From: Gynuella sunshinyii YC6258
GTDB taxonomy: Bacteria > Pseudomonadota > Gammaproteobacteria > Pseudomonadales > Natronospirillaceae
DNA length: 64,000 bases
Direction: 5' to 3'
NCBI RefSeq assembly: GCF_000940805.1
Contig: NZ_CP007142.1
Span: forward strand, 968,593-1,032,592
Shown: in pieces, positions 20,229-28,444 of the stretch
Position numbering within the stretch: the stretch's first letter is position 1
Layout of the letters: each line of letters starts with the position of its first letter
Notes under the pieces: generated by a model
Databases searched by the model: none
The model's input: the letters and a program-made list of their open reading frames with translations, nothing else
Told to the model about the DNA's origin: nothing
Program-made: the position numbers and the translations under genes

Positions 20229-22313
20229 ATGAAATTGAAACTGTATCTCTGTCTCCTGGCTACTATGACTTGGTCACAAGCCGGCTACGCCTTCAGTCTG
20301 TTTAATTTTGGCGGTAAGCCTGCTGACCATTTTCAGGCAAATGCGCCAGCAGACACTGTGCTCTATTTTGATGGCAAACTGAGTACTGGTAATAATGCGT
20401 ATGCCTCCGAAGCAGGATTGGCACAATGGCAACAAACTTACCAGGAACTGGTTGATACCATTGCTGGCGATAGTGATCAGGCCAGGTTCTTTCTGGCATT
20501 ACTGGATGATTTTGTAGAGACCGCTGCTCAGGGCGATAACGCTGTAATTGAGCGTTATGGTCTGAATTCGCAAATGAATATGGCAATTTATATGGATGGA
20601 CTGTTGCCGGTTTTTCAGTTTGCGGTCAAAAAACCACAGAATTTTATGGATACTCTACAGGAACTCGAAGAGCAAACCGGTTATAAGCACGAGGTGCAGG
20701 ATTTAAATGGGCACGCCATCTGGGTATGGGAAGTGGAAAACAAAGATCCTGGTCTCCATTTCGCTGTATCGGCGGAAAAGAAATATGTGACTGCCAGTTT
20801 TCTGTTCGGTACTGATAGCGATACCCGAAAAATGCAACGGCTGGCGCTGGAGGAAGATCCTAATACTCTGAAAGACAGCAAACAGGTTGCTGAATTGAAG
20901 AAGAAATATGGTTTTGGCGATCCGATGTCTGGTTTCATCAATCTGGTGGAAGTGGCCAGAACGATCTTGAAACCTGAGCAAAGTAGCGCAGGTAAAGATT
21001 TACTGGTGGCTTTTGGTGATGAATATGAACCTCTGGTCTCAGCAGTCTGTGCAGATGAAATGATTGGTATGGTGCAGGGAGCCCCTCGTATTGTTGCAGG
21101 ATACCGGGACTTTAAAACCTCAAAAGACAGCTTTAAGTTTGATCTGACAACTTTGCTGGAGGTTACCGATGAGCAATCTGTCACCGATCTGCAGAAACTG
21201 AATGGCCATTTGTCGCCGGCAGCATCTGTAGCCAACGGTCAAATTGTCAGTCTGGCCGTAGGACTGGATGTCGCTAATCTGACTCCTGTGATCTCCAATT
21301 TCTGGAATCGTTTTGTAAAAGCTGAATTCAACTGTGATGTTCTGCAGCAGGCCCAACAGGAAGCCAAAAACACCAACCCTGCAACGTTGTCCATTTTGAC
21401 AGCGATGGTTCAGGGACTCAAAGGTGCATCGATGCAGTTGTTTGATGTGCAGTTTGATAAGACCAATCAGGCTCTGGGCGGTATCGATGCGTTGGTAGCG
21501 TTGAGCAGTACCAGTCCTGCTACACTGGTTGGTTTGCTGGCAAATGTTCCTTACCTGCAGGATGTTCATATTCCTGAGGATGGCACTGCAGTTGATCTGG
21601 ACATTCCCTACCTGCCTGAAGGCGTCAAACTTAAAGCTGCTATAAAAGGTAATAACCTGACAGTGTTCTCAGGGGATAAGGCCGGTAAAGCTGCTGACGA
21701 CCTGGGCAAGGAAAAGTTGAACTCCAATGGTCTGTATAGCTTTGCTTTGGATTACGCCAAGCTCTCGGCTCTGGTTGAAGACATTATTCCGGTCGTTGGA
21801 CAGCAGACCGATATGGAGCCTAGCAGCTGTGCGGACGTTTATATGTCGTTGACTGGTCTCAAGTCAGTAGACATGAAGCTGATGATGAAGCAGGGGGTTA
21901 ATCAGTACGGAATCTTCACCGATATCCAGGCTGATGGTAAAACCCTGAAAAATGCTAAAACTGGCCAGTTCTCACCCGGCAAATACAATGTTTCGATGTT
22001 GGACTGGGGATGCGAATGGCTTGAGTTTGGTCAGGAAGAGATCCGTAAGGATGGTACCGGTTTTTATGCTACGCAAGATGATGCTCAGCAATGTGAAATA
22101 TTCAAAGCTGAATATCAGTGGCAGAAAAACGGTAATGTTCTGGCATTCACAGAAACCAAAAATGTTAGCCGTGACTCATGTGATGTACCTTTTGAGGAAG
22201 TAGAACCGGATGGCTATGAATGTACCATCGTTCACTCTTCAGATAATGGGTTCGATTGCCTGTTTGACTACGGTGATGGAGAGAAGGCCGTATATCGCTA
22301 CACCATTCGTTAA
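20229..22313 (+). CDS. Exported protein of unknown function (DUF3352-like)
   Basis: From ATG 20229 the 694-residue product has a clear signal peptide (KLKLYLCLLATMTWSQAGYA, cleavage before FSLFNFGG), so it is periplasmic or surface-bound. The body repeats the theme of proteins that begin with APADTVLYFDGKL and contain paired alpha/beta halves, as in DUF3352; this assignment is from memory. Cysteines cluster in the C-terminal third (CADVYMSL, DWGCEWL, QQCEIF, SRDSCDVP, YECTIVHSS, FDCLF), suggesting disulphides. The open frame reaches 20088, but AAGGA about 10 bases upstream of 20229 and the signal peptide decide the start. A strong terminator follows. Confidence 0.7.
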   Translation: MKLKLYLCLLATMTWSQAGYAFSLFNFGGKPADHFQANAPADTVLYFDGKLSTGNNAYASEAGLAQWQQTYQELVDTIAGDSDQARFFLALLDDFVETAAQGDNAVIERYGLNSQMNMAIYMDGLLPVFQFAVKKPQNFMDTLQELEEQTGYKHEVQDLNGHAIWVWEVENKDPGLHFAVSAEKKYVTASFLFGTDSDTRKMQRLALEEDPNTLKDSKQVAELKKKYGFGDPMSGFINLVEVARTILKPEQSSAGKDLLVAFGDEYEPLVSAVCADEMIGMVQGAPRIVAGYRDFKTSKDSFKFDLTTLLEVTDEQSVTDLQKLNGHLSPAASVANGQIVSLAVGLDVANLTPVISNFWNRFVKAEFNCDVLQQAQQEAKNTNPATLSILTAMVQGLKGASMQLFDVQFDKTNQALGGIDALVALSSTSPATLVGLLANVPYLQDVHIPEDGTAVDLDIPYLPEGVKLKAAIKGNNLTVFSGDKAGKAADDLGKEKLNSNGLYSFALDYAKLSALVEDIIPVVGQQTDMEPSSCADVYMSLTGLKSVDMKLMMKQGVNQYGIFTDIQADGKTLKNAKTGQFSPGKYNVSMLDWGCEWLEFGQEEIRKDGTGFYATQDDAQQCEIFKAEYQWQKNGNVLAFTETKNVSRDSCDVPFEEVEPDGYECTIVHSSDNGFDCLFDYGDGEKAVYRYTIR

Positions 22314-22320
22314 GGTATTC

Positions 22321-22346
22321 AGGCCTCCTATCAAGGGGGCCTTTTT
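22321..22346 (+). terminator. Rho-independent terminator
   Basis: AGGCCTCC pairs with GGGGGCCT (one G-T pair) over the loop TATCAA, followed by TTTTA. It lies 7 bp after the stop of the exported protein gene. Confidence 0.85.
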
Positions 22347-22545
22347 ATAGCGATACCTGTTGTATTTGTTCTAAATTGACAGCGTCAGATTCGGGTGATC
22401 AATCAATGATAGATGGAAAAACACATTGTCTTGTCTGATACGGTGTTACGCAGGGATGGAAATTGATCGATAATTGTTTGAAACTTTTTTAACCCGGTTT
22501 GAACCATAACCGCAACAAACTGTCTATTGCTTATCTGGATTATCC

Positions 22546-23085
22546 ATGCTGCAGAAATTGAAAAAGATCAATCCCACCGCTGCCATAATGCTGGTGCTGA
22601 CCATCGCTTTTATCTGGGTCCAGTGGCCTACTCATGTCACTAGTTCGTTGCCGGAAGAATATCTTCAATGGTCGCCTGAGGGTCTTGGTTTCACGATTAA
22701 ATTTGAAGCTGAACCAAAGTCAGAATCCATTTCCGAAGGGGACAATCATGTGCAATTGTTTACCCTGAAACGTAAGAGTATTAATTTTATGGTTCAGGTG
22801 ATTAATCGTGGCACTCTGCCAGAAAGTGAATGGTTAAAGATTTCCAGAAAAAATGATGAGAAAGCTTTTGCTGAAGGTAATACCCTGGTTCAGAATAAAT
22901 TTGAAAAAGGGGGTCATACCATTCATGAGTTTTTTATGAGCAATGACAATCATTTTGTCAACATGAGCAGAGTACTGTTCACCGACCAATATATCTACAA
23001 ATGGACCGTTGCTTTCAAAGAAAAAGAAAGTGATGAGCAAACCAATCGGGTATTGACCTTCCTGGATTCATTTACCCTGCAATAA
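22546..23085 (+). CDS. Membrane-anchored protein of unknown function
   Basis: A 179-residue product with one N-terminal hydrophobic segment (residues about 10-28, TAAIMLVLTIAFIWVQW) and a soluble remainder predicted to face the periplasm. The soluble part (GLGFTIKFEAEPKSE, FMVQVINRG, WTVAFKEKE) reads as alternating beta strands, somewhat like small lipid- or protein-binding domains. I recognise no family. It precedes a TSUP permease gene by 47 bp on the same strand and may share its transcript. Confidence 0.6.
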   Translation: MLQKLKKINPTAAIMLVLTIAFIWVQWPTHVTSSLPEEYLQWSPEGLGFTIKFEAEPKSESISEGDNHVQLFTLKRKSINFMVQVINRGTLPESEWLKISRKNDEKAFAEGNTLVQNKFEKGGHTIHEFFMSNDNHFVNMSRVLFTDQYIYKWTVAFKEKESDEQTNRVLTFLDSFTLQ

Positions 23086-23132
23086 TTTTTAATCGCCAGT
23101 TTTTGATGATTTGAAACGGAATATTTTCTGCA

Positions 23133-23924
23133 ATGGAATATTTTCACTGGTATCAATACGTATTAGTGTTTCTGATATTTGTCTGGAGTGGATTTGTCCG
23201 ATCCGGTCTGGGCTTCGGAGGCGCGGCGCTATCTCTGCCATTTTTGTTACTGGTGAATAACCAACCGCTCGTCTATCTGCCGATCATCGCCATACAATTG
23301 TTGTTTTTTTCATCATTGACCATGATTTCCAGTCATCGGCGGACACGTCAACAGCTGGCAAATAGTCAGAATTCCAACAGTACCATTGACTGGCGTTATC
23401 TCAAATATGCCATTGCTATTATGATTGTCCCGAAGCTGGTGGGTGTGTTCGGTCTGGTGGTGTTACCCAACGACCTGATGAGTGCGGTGATATTTGTGAT
23501 CGTCGGTTTTTACGCTTGTTCTTATTTGTTCGGATTTTCGTTTTCCAACAATAGTCGTTGGGGAGGGATCGTGCTATTGATACTGGGTGGTTACATGAGT
23601 GGTACTTCTTTGATTGGTGCACCATTGATTATTGCAGTTGTAGCCAATCAGGTGTCGCGGGAACAATTGCGGGATACCTTATTTGCCATCTGGTTTATTT
23701 TGGTTTCCATCAAGCTGAGTGCATTCTTATATTTTAATATTGACCTGCAGTTGTGGCATCAGTTGTGGCTATTACCTGCTGCGGGCATTGGCCATTATCT
23801 GGGCTTAAAAGTGCATGAATATCTATTGAAGTCCAGTTCTCGCCGGTTTTATCGTGTCATGGGTGGCGTACTGCTGTTCGTTAGTTTGACGGGTTTTTTC
23901 CGTAATTTATGGGAATGGGTGTAA
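23133..23924 (+). CDS. TauE/SafE (TSUP) family membrane permease
   Basis: The 263-residue protein has about eight hydrophobic segments and the TSUP N-terminal motif FVRSGLGFGGAALSLPFLL; the second-half repeat reads GGYMSGTSLIGAPLII. Members move sulfite, sulfoacetate and other organosulfur anions, or are uncharacterised. Substrate cannot be told here. Its last 16 bases overlap mtgA, so the two are likely co-transcribed. Confidence 0.88.
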   Translation: MEYFHWYQYVLVFLIFVWSGFVRSGLGFGGAALSLPFLLLVNNQPLVYLPIIAIQLLFFSSLTMISSHRRTRQQLANSQNSNSTIDWRYLKYAIAIMIVPKLVGVFGLVVLPNDLMSAVIFVIVGFYACSYLFGFSFSNNSRWGGIVLLILGGYMSGTSLIGAPLIIAVVANQVSREQLRDTLFAIWFILVSIKLSAFLYFNIDLQLWHQLWLLPAAGIGHYLGLKVHEYLLKSSSRRFYRVMGGVLLFVSLTGFFRNLWEWV

Positions 23925-24634
23925 GGTCGTTGTCACATCGCACCAGAAATACAAAGCGTGGTTCATGGATACTCAGAACTATCCGTTGGCTTTTTGTTAT
24001 CGCGATATCTTTCTGTCTTTTGACGATTGCCGGGGTGTTCTCCTTGCGCTGGATAAACCCGCCGACCACGGCGATGATCATGCGAGATCCGTTGGTTGCT
24101 GATCATTGGCTGGGAAATCGCTGGACCGACCTTGACGATATTAGCGCGCAGCTACCGCTGGCCGTGATTTCCTCAGAAGACCAGAAGTTTCCAGACCATA
24201 TGGGGTTTGACTTCGAAGCCATTGCGGATGCCCTGGAAGAGCAGCGCAAACGACCCAGAGGTGCCAGCACCATCACTCAGCAACTGGCCAAAAATCTGTT
24301 TTTGTGGCCGGGGCGCAGTTATGTCCGTAAAGGTTTGGAGGCCTGGTTTACGCTGTGGATGGAGTGGTTGTGGCCTAAACAGAGAATTATGGAAGTCTAT
24401 TTGAATGTGATTGAATATGGCCCCGGAGTCTATGGAGTGACCACCGCCAGCGAGCGCTTTTTTCATAAGTCACCGGCCCGATTGACCCGAACTGAGGCCA
24501 GTCTGCTGGCAGCGGTACTGCCAAATCCCAAGCGCATGTCAGCGAGTCAACCCTCTGCATATGTCTGGTCGCGGTCTTATGAGATTCGGCAGGCCATGCG
24601 CGCTCTGGGCGGTATCAGTTATCTGCCGTGGTAG
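23909..24634 (+). CDS. mtgA: Monofunctional biosynthetic peptidoglycan transglycosylase
   Basis: A 241-residue membrane-anchored enzyme that polymerises lipid II glycan strands. One N-terminal helix (residues about 22-45) precedes a GT51 domain with the catalytic-Glu motif SSEDQKFPDHMGFD and the family motifs RGASTITQQLAKNLFLWPGRSYVRKGLE and YLNVIEYGPGVYG. No transpeptidase domain follows, which separates it from the bifunctional PBPs such as the one at 59984-62515. Its 3' end overlaps the convergent rhodanese gene by 20 bases. Confidence 0.95.
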   Translation: MGMGVRSLSHRTRNTKRGSWILRTIRWLFVIAISFCLLTIAGVFSLRWINPPTTAMIMRDPLVADHWLGNRWTDLDDISAQLPLAVISSEDQKFPDHMGFDFEAIADALEEQRKRPRGASTITQQLAKNLFLWPGRSYVRKGLEAWFTLWMEWLWPKQRIMEVYLNVIEYGPGVYGVTTASERFFHKSPARLTRTEASLLAAVLPNPKRMSASQPSAYVWSRSYEIRQAMRALGGISYLPW

Positions 24635-25025
24635 TGCTGATTAATGAAAAACCTTCATCCAGCCATCCGGTTATGCCCCCGATCATTTTTTTCACCTGAC
24701 GATCCAGTTGAGCGAGTTTAACTGCTGCCTTGTCGGCACCGTTGCAATGAGGGCCGGCGCAATAGACGACGAACAGTGTTTCTGCCGAATATTTGCTCAA
24801 TAATGCAGACGATATCCGGGAATGAGGAAGGCAAATCGCATTGGGCAGATGACCCTGCTGATACAATGTTTCTGACCGAACATCCAGTAATATGAAGTCC
24901 TGGCGCTGATTGTTGATGGCATGGTGTACGTCCCAGCAATCGGTTTCAAAACGCAGTAGATGACTGAAATGTGCGAGCGCATCGGTACTGCTGGCGGCGG
25001 CAGGTCTGGCAACGGCTGATGACAT
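24615..25025 (-). CDS. Rhodanese-domain protein
   Basis: A single rhodanese domain of 136 residues: substrate-loop precursor FILLDVRSETLYQQGHLPNAICLPHS and active-site loop VVYCAGPHCNGADKAA, where the first Cys is positioned to carry persulfide sulfur. No signal peptide, so cytoplasmic. It is divergent from a GlxA/FtrA-type regulator gene with a perfect TGTCTT-AA-AAGACA repeat between them; such regulator-rhodanese pairs recur in proteobacteria, from memory. Convergent with mtgA. Confidence 0.9.
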   Translation of the reverse strand: MSSAVARPAAASSTDALAHFSHLLRFETDCWDVHHAINNQRQDFILLDVRSETLYQQGHLPNAICLPHSRISSALLSKYSAETLFVVYCAGPHCNGADKAAVKLAQLDRQVKKMIGGITGWLDEGFSLISTTTADN

Positions 25026-25094
25026 AGTGTTCTCCTGTTAAGCGATTGGTGACAAGACGTTGCTATCTTAGGAGGTCCAGTGGATACTCGAAAT

Positions 25095-25108
25095 TGTCTT
25101 AAAAGACA
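25095..25108. promoter_or_regulatory. Inverted repeat between rhodanese and GlxA-type regulator genes, candidate operator
   Basis: TGTCTT-AA-AAGACA has perfect 6-bp arms, 38 bp upstream of the regulator start and 70 bp upstream of the rhodanese start. Its position between divergent genes makes it a likely regulator site. Confidence 0.45.
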
Positions 25109-25145
25109 TCTATCGATAAAAATCAGCCATATCAGGGTATAGACA

Positions 25146-26093
25146 ATGACTCGAGTCGCTATATTGGTCAATCAACAACCAGCCATGTTTGAGCTGGGGT
25201 GTGCGCTGGAATTATTTGCCTTGCCCAGACAGGAATATTCCCACTGGTATCGGACGGAAGTTGTGACCTTCCACCCGTCTCCCCTGACAGGACTGGGAAG
25301 TATTTCTCTTCAGGTTGTTCAAACAGACAATCTCCAGGCCTATGACATGCTGGTGGTACCTGCCTGGTCGGTCGCACCATCAGAACTTCCTGATATGCTG
25401 AAAGAGGAATTACAGGCTTTGGCACATCGTGGCGGCCGGATGATTTCTTTTTGCTCGGGCGCTTTTTTGCTGGCTGACTGTGGTGTTCTGGATCAGCGTC
25501 CGGCGTGTACCCATTGGCGTTATCAGGCGCAGTTCAGAGAGCGTTTTCCGGATATCGAACTGTTGGATCAGGTACTTTACAGCTTTGATGGTCGAATCGG
25601 CTGTTCCGCCGGCAGTGCTGCCGGGCTGGACCTGGGGTTGGAAGTGATACGCCAGGATTATGGCCAGCAAGTGGCCAATCAGGTTGCCCGACGACTGGTT
25701 ATTTCACCCCATCGCAGCGGTGGCCAGTCTCAGTTTGTAGAGACGCCGATGCCTGAATTGCACAGTCACTTTTCTGCCACCCTGGATTGGGCCAGTGCCT
25801 GCCTTAATCAGCCTATTGATGTTGATGATATGGCCAGGCAGGCAAAGATGTCGCGCCGGAACTTTGACCGCCGTTTTCGGCTTGCCACTAATATGAGTCC
25901 CAAAGAATGGTTAAACCGCCAGCGCGTAGAACGGGCCAGAGCTTTGCTGGAACTGTCGGATTGGCGGTCACTGGAATGGGTTGCTGATCAGTGTGGGTTT
26001 GCCAGTGCATTAAATCTTCGATTGAATTTCCAAAAATATATGACGGTCAGTCCCAGTGAGTATCGTGAGCAGTTTGCTGAAAGAGCTCGCTGA
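25146..26093 (+). CDS. ftrA: GlxA/FtrA-type AraC regulator with DJ-1/PfpI domain
   Basis: The 315-residue protein has an N-terminal DJ-1/PfpI-like domain (residues about 1-180; FCSGAFLLADCGVLDQRPACTHW fragment with the nucleophile-elbow Cys in FCSGAF) and a C-terminal AraC domain (about 215-315; IDVDDMARQAKMSRRNFDRRF, WVADQCGFASALNLRLNFQKY). FtrA-type activators are linked to redox or sulfur-carrier responses, but the signal is not established here. The divergent rhodanese gene is the obvious target. Confidence 0.85.
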   Translation: MTRVAILVNQQPAMFELGCALELFALPRQEYSHWYRTEVVTFHPSPLTGLGSISLQVVQTDNLQAYDMLVVPAWSVAPSELPDMLKEELQALAHRGGRMISFCSGAFLLADCGVLDQRPACTHWRYQAQFRERFPDIELLDQVLYSFDGRIGCSAGSAAGLDLGLEVIRQDYGQQVANQVARRLVISPHRSGGQSQFVETPMPELHSHFSATLDWASACLNQPIDVDDMARQAKMSRRNFDRRFRLATNMSPKEWLNRQRVERARALLELSDWRSLEWVADQCGFASALNLRLNFQKYMTVSPSEYREQFAERAR

Positions 26094-26208
26094 GGGCCAG
26101 ATCATGTTCAGCCGAGCCCTGCTGTGAACCTGTGCATTAGGGATGATCTGCTCGGTATAAAAGGCCGTTCTTTACCGCTTGGCGCTAATCAATAAACATG
26201 AGGTTGCT

Positions 26209-27924
26209 ATGATAAATGATCCACGCTTAATGCCATTGGCCCAGAAACGATTGATTCTGTTGGGAGCACTCGTTTCGTTGTTTCTGGCAGCGCTGGATCA
26301 GACCATTGTTTCCACGGCCACTCCTGCCATTGTTAGAGATCTGGCGTTTCCAACCAGTTGGATTACCTGGTTGACCACAGCATTTCTGGTACTGAGCACT
26401 GCAACTTTACCGATCTGGGGCAAACTGTCTGATTTGTATGGACGCAGGAACATATTGGTCACGGGTTTGTTGCTGTTCTGTTTTGCCAGTGTCTTGTGCG
26501 CTCTGGCATTTTCGCCGTTGTCCATGGTGTTGTTCCGGGCTCTTCAGGGAATTGGCAGCGCTGCGATCCTGTCGACCGTGTTTGCCCTGGTCAGTGACAT
26601 ATTCACACCTCAGGAGAGGCCCCGGTATCAGGGCTTGTTCGGGTCGGTATTCGCCGTCAGTTCCGTTATTGGCCCCTGGGTGGGTGGTATTTTGACCGAT
26701 ATGGCCAGCTGGCACTGGGTTTTTCTGGTGAATGTGCCGATTTTGGCGCTGGTATTACCATTTATTCTGAAAAAGATGCCGCCGCTCAGGCATCGCAATA
26801 GTGGCAGTATCGATTTCACGGGCGCAGTACTGTTACTGGCAACGGTGATTCCTTTGTTGTTGATCTTCGCATTGGCACCTGCGCGCTATGCTTGGATCTC
26901 TGTCCCAGTGCTGATTATGGTGGCCATTGTATTGTTGGCATTGACTGCGTTTATCGTCCATGAGCGTAGGACTGATGAACCCATTATTGATCTGATGTTA
27001 TTCGCAGACAAAAGCTTTCGACTGATGGCGCTCGGTGCATTTTTTACCGGAGGAGCTTTTCTGTGCGCTATCGTATTCATTCCCCTGTATATGGTAAATG
27101 TCTATGATTTCAGCGCCACTCGGGCAGGCGTGACGGTGATGCCATTAACTTTTGGACTGGTTGCCGCCAATGTCGCGTCCGGGCGTTTGGCCAGCCATAT
27201 CGGCAGTTATAAACCGGTGTTGATTCCAGCCCTGAGCTTTGCAGTTGTATCGTTATTGGCTGTCTCTCTGACTCTCAATGTCGGTCAGCCCCATTGGTCG
27301 ATCAGTGTCAGGCTATTCCTGGTTGGACTTGGACTCGGTCCCAGTATCCCTATGCTGACCCAGATGATGATCAACAGCGTAAATCGCCAGAAAATCGGCA
27401 TGGTCAGCAGTACCGCTGCATTTGTCCGGCAACTTGGGAATACTGTGGGACTGGCGGTTTTTGGAACCATTCTCACTTCTATCCTGACGGTCGGGATGGG
27501 TATTGGTGGTGCTTCGGTCCTGGGTCAAACCGACACAGCGCATTTGTCGATAGAAACAGGGGCGTCGGTCACCAGTCACTTTGACGCAGACAAGATGATC
27601 GCCACAGCGAAAAAACAGTATGCCCACTTATCCAGCCGGATACAGAACCGTCAGACTCTCACCACTGCGGATCTTCAACTGCTTGGAGTTGAACCGGAGG
27701 TGCTGGCCACTATGGATGCTGCAGCTCTGAATGCACAGATTCATTTGAGGCTGGAACAGACAGAAACTCAGATTTTTGAGGTGGCGCAGACATTCAAGGC
27801 GACCTGGACCAAAGCTGTGAAAACTATTTTTCTAACGGCCATGGTCATGGTGCTATGTGGCCTGGTTGCGGTGATATTGATTCCGGAGATTCCGTTCAAA
27901 GAACTGGAACAGCGTCGTGAGTGA
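26209..27924 (+). CDS. MFS drug-resistance transporter, DHA2 (EmrB/QacA) family
   Basis: From ATG 26209 (5 bases after GAGG) the 571-residue protein has about 14 membrane segments, the count for the DHA2 family. Markers are LDQTIVSTATPAIVRDL in helix 1, the loop motif GKLSDLYGRRN, and motif C-like SSVIGPWVGGILTD. An extra loop of about 90 residues near the C terminus (SASVLGQT to FEVAQTF region) lies before the last helix, as in some EmrB-like exporters. Proton-driven multidrug export is the family role; substrate unknown. No regulator or membrane-fusion gene is adjacent. Confidence 0.9.
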   Translation: MINDPRLMPLAQKRLILLGALVSLFLAALDQTIVSTATPAIVRDLAFPTSWITWLTTAFLVLSTATLPIWGKLSDLYGRRNILVTGLLLFCFASVLCALAFSPLSMVLFRALQGIGSAAILSTVFALVSDIFTPQERPRYQGLFGSVFAVSSVIGPWVGGILTDMASWHWVFLVNVPILALVLPFILKKMPPLRHRNSGSIDFTGAVLLLATVIPLLLIFALAPARYAWISVPVLIMVAIVLLALTAFIVHERRTDEPIIDLMLFADKSFRLMALGAFFTGGAFLCAIVFIPLYMVNVYDFSATRAGVTVMPLTFGLVAANVASGRLASHIGSYKPVLIPALSFAVVSLLAVSLTLNVGQPHWSISVRLFLVGLGLGPSIPMLTQMMINSVNRQKIGMVSSTAAFVRQLGNTVGLAVFGTILTSILTVGMGIGGASVLGQTDTAHLSIETGASVTSHFDADKMIATAKKQYAHLSSRIQNRQTLTTADLQLLGVEPEVLATMDAAALNAQIHLRLEQTETQIFEVAQTFKATWTKAVKTIFLTAMVMVLCGLVAVILIPEIPFKELEQRRE

Positions 27925-27948
27925 TAAATAGCAAATCTCTGACTGGCT

Positions 27949-27966
27949 TGTAAGATATCTCGTACA
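27949..27966 (+). promoter_or_regulatory. GacA/UvrY-type upstream activating sequence of the CsrB-like RNA
   Basis: TGTAAG-ATATCT-CGTACA matches the published GacA box TGTAAG-N6-CTTACA at 11 of 12 fixed positions. It lies about 188 bp before the inferred RNA start, close to the distance in pseudomonad rsmZ promoters. Confidence 0.65.
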
Positions 27967-28124
27967 TAGTTGTCAGCCAAGGTGGTTATTTTCTGTGGTT
28001 TTGTATCCTTTTGTATGTCTTCTTATCGCAGGTGTCCGCATTCCGTCAGCCATTCCGGCAGGTGGCTGAGAAATGGGCTGTGAAGTGACACATTTATGTA
28101 ACCCACAGCGTCTGATTCCTTTGC

Positions 28125-28130
28125 TATAGT
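28125..28130 (+). promoter_or_regulatory. Candidate -10 element of the CsrB-like RNA
   Basis: TATAGT stands 7 bases before the first part of the GGA-rich transcript. No good -35 box is seen 17 bases upstream, which would suit an activator-dependent promoter. Confidence 0.45.
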
Positions 28131-28136
28131 TCTCCC

Positions 28137-28432
28137 CATCGACGGAGCGAACACAAGGACTGACTTCAAGGCAGAAGTAAGTGTTAAGGATAACGCTGCA
28201 AAGGAATGTATAAGGATCAGGGAAAAGGAAATGCAGGGATTGCAAAAGGAATGGACGGAAAAGGATTTTTAGGGACACCAATGAGCGGGAAGCTCCAAAA
28301 GGAACTATAACTCTAGGGATCAGGGATGACCGGATAAAGGATAGTCCGGAATTTCAAGGAAGTTGTGACACGGGAAGTAATGCTAATGACTCGCTCTGGG
28401 GCGGTACCTGATGGTACTGCCCTTATCATTTA
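28137..28432 (+). ncRNA. csrB: CsrB/RsmB-family small RNA that sequesters CsrA/RsmA
   Basis: About 296 bases with no coding potential but 22 GGA trinucleotides, many in AGGA, AGGGA or CGGA context. Several lie in loops of short perfect hairpins: GTTA-AGGA-TAAC (28183-28194), TGCA-GGGAT-TGCA (28232-28244), GAGC-GGGAA-GCTC (28283-28295), and CCGGA/TCCGG around TAAAGGATAG (28330-28349). A strong terminator closes it. These are the hallmarks of CsrB-type RNAs, which bind many CsrA dimers and free target mRNAs. A GacA-type box upstream implies control by a GacS/GacA (BarA/UvrY) system. Exact 5' end is inferred from a TATAGT box. Confidence 0.88.
28399..28430 (+). terminator. Terminator of the CsrB-like RNA
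   Basis: GGGCGGTACC pairs with GGTACTGCCC over TGAT (10 bp, one G-T pair), followed by TTATCATTT. It ends 15 bp before the convergent nuclease gene's stop. Confidence 0.85.
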
Positions 28433-28444
28433 TGGCACAGAAAA

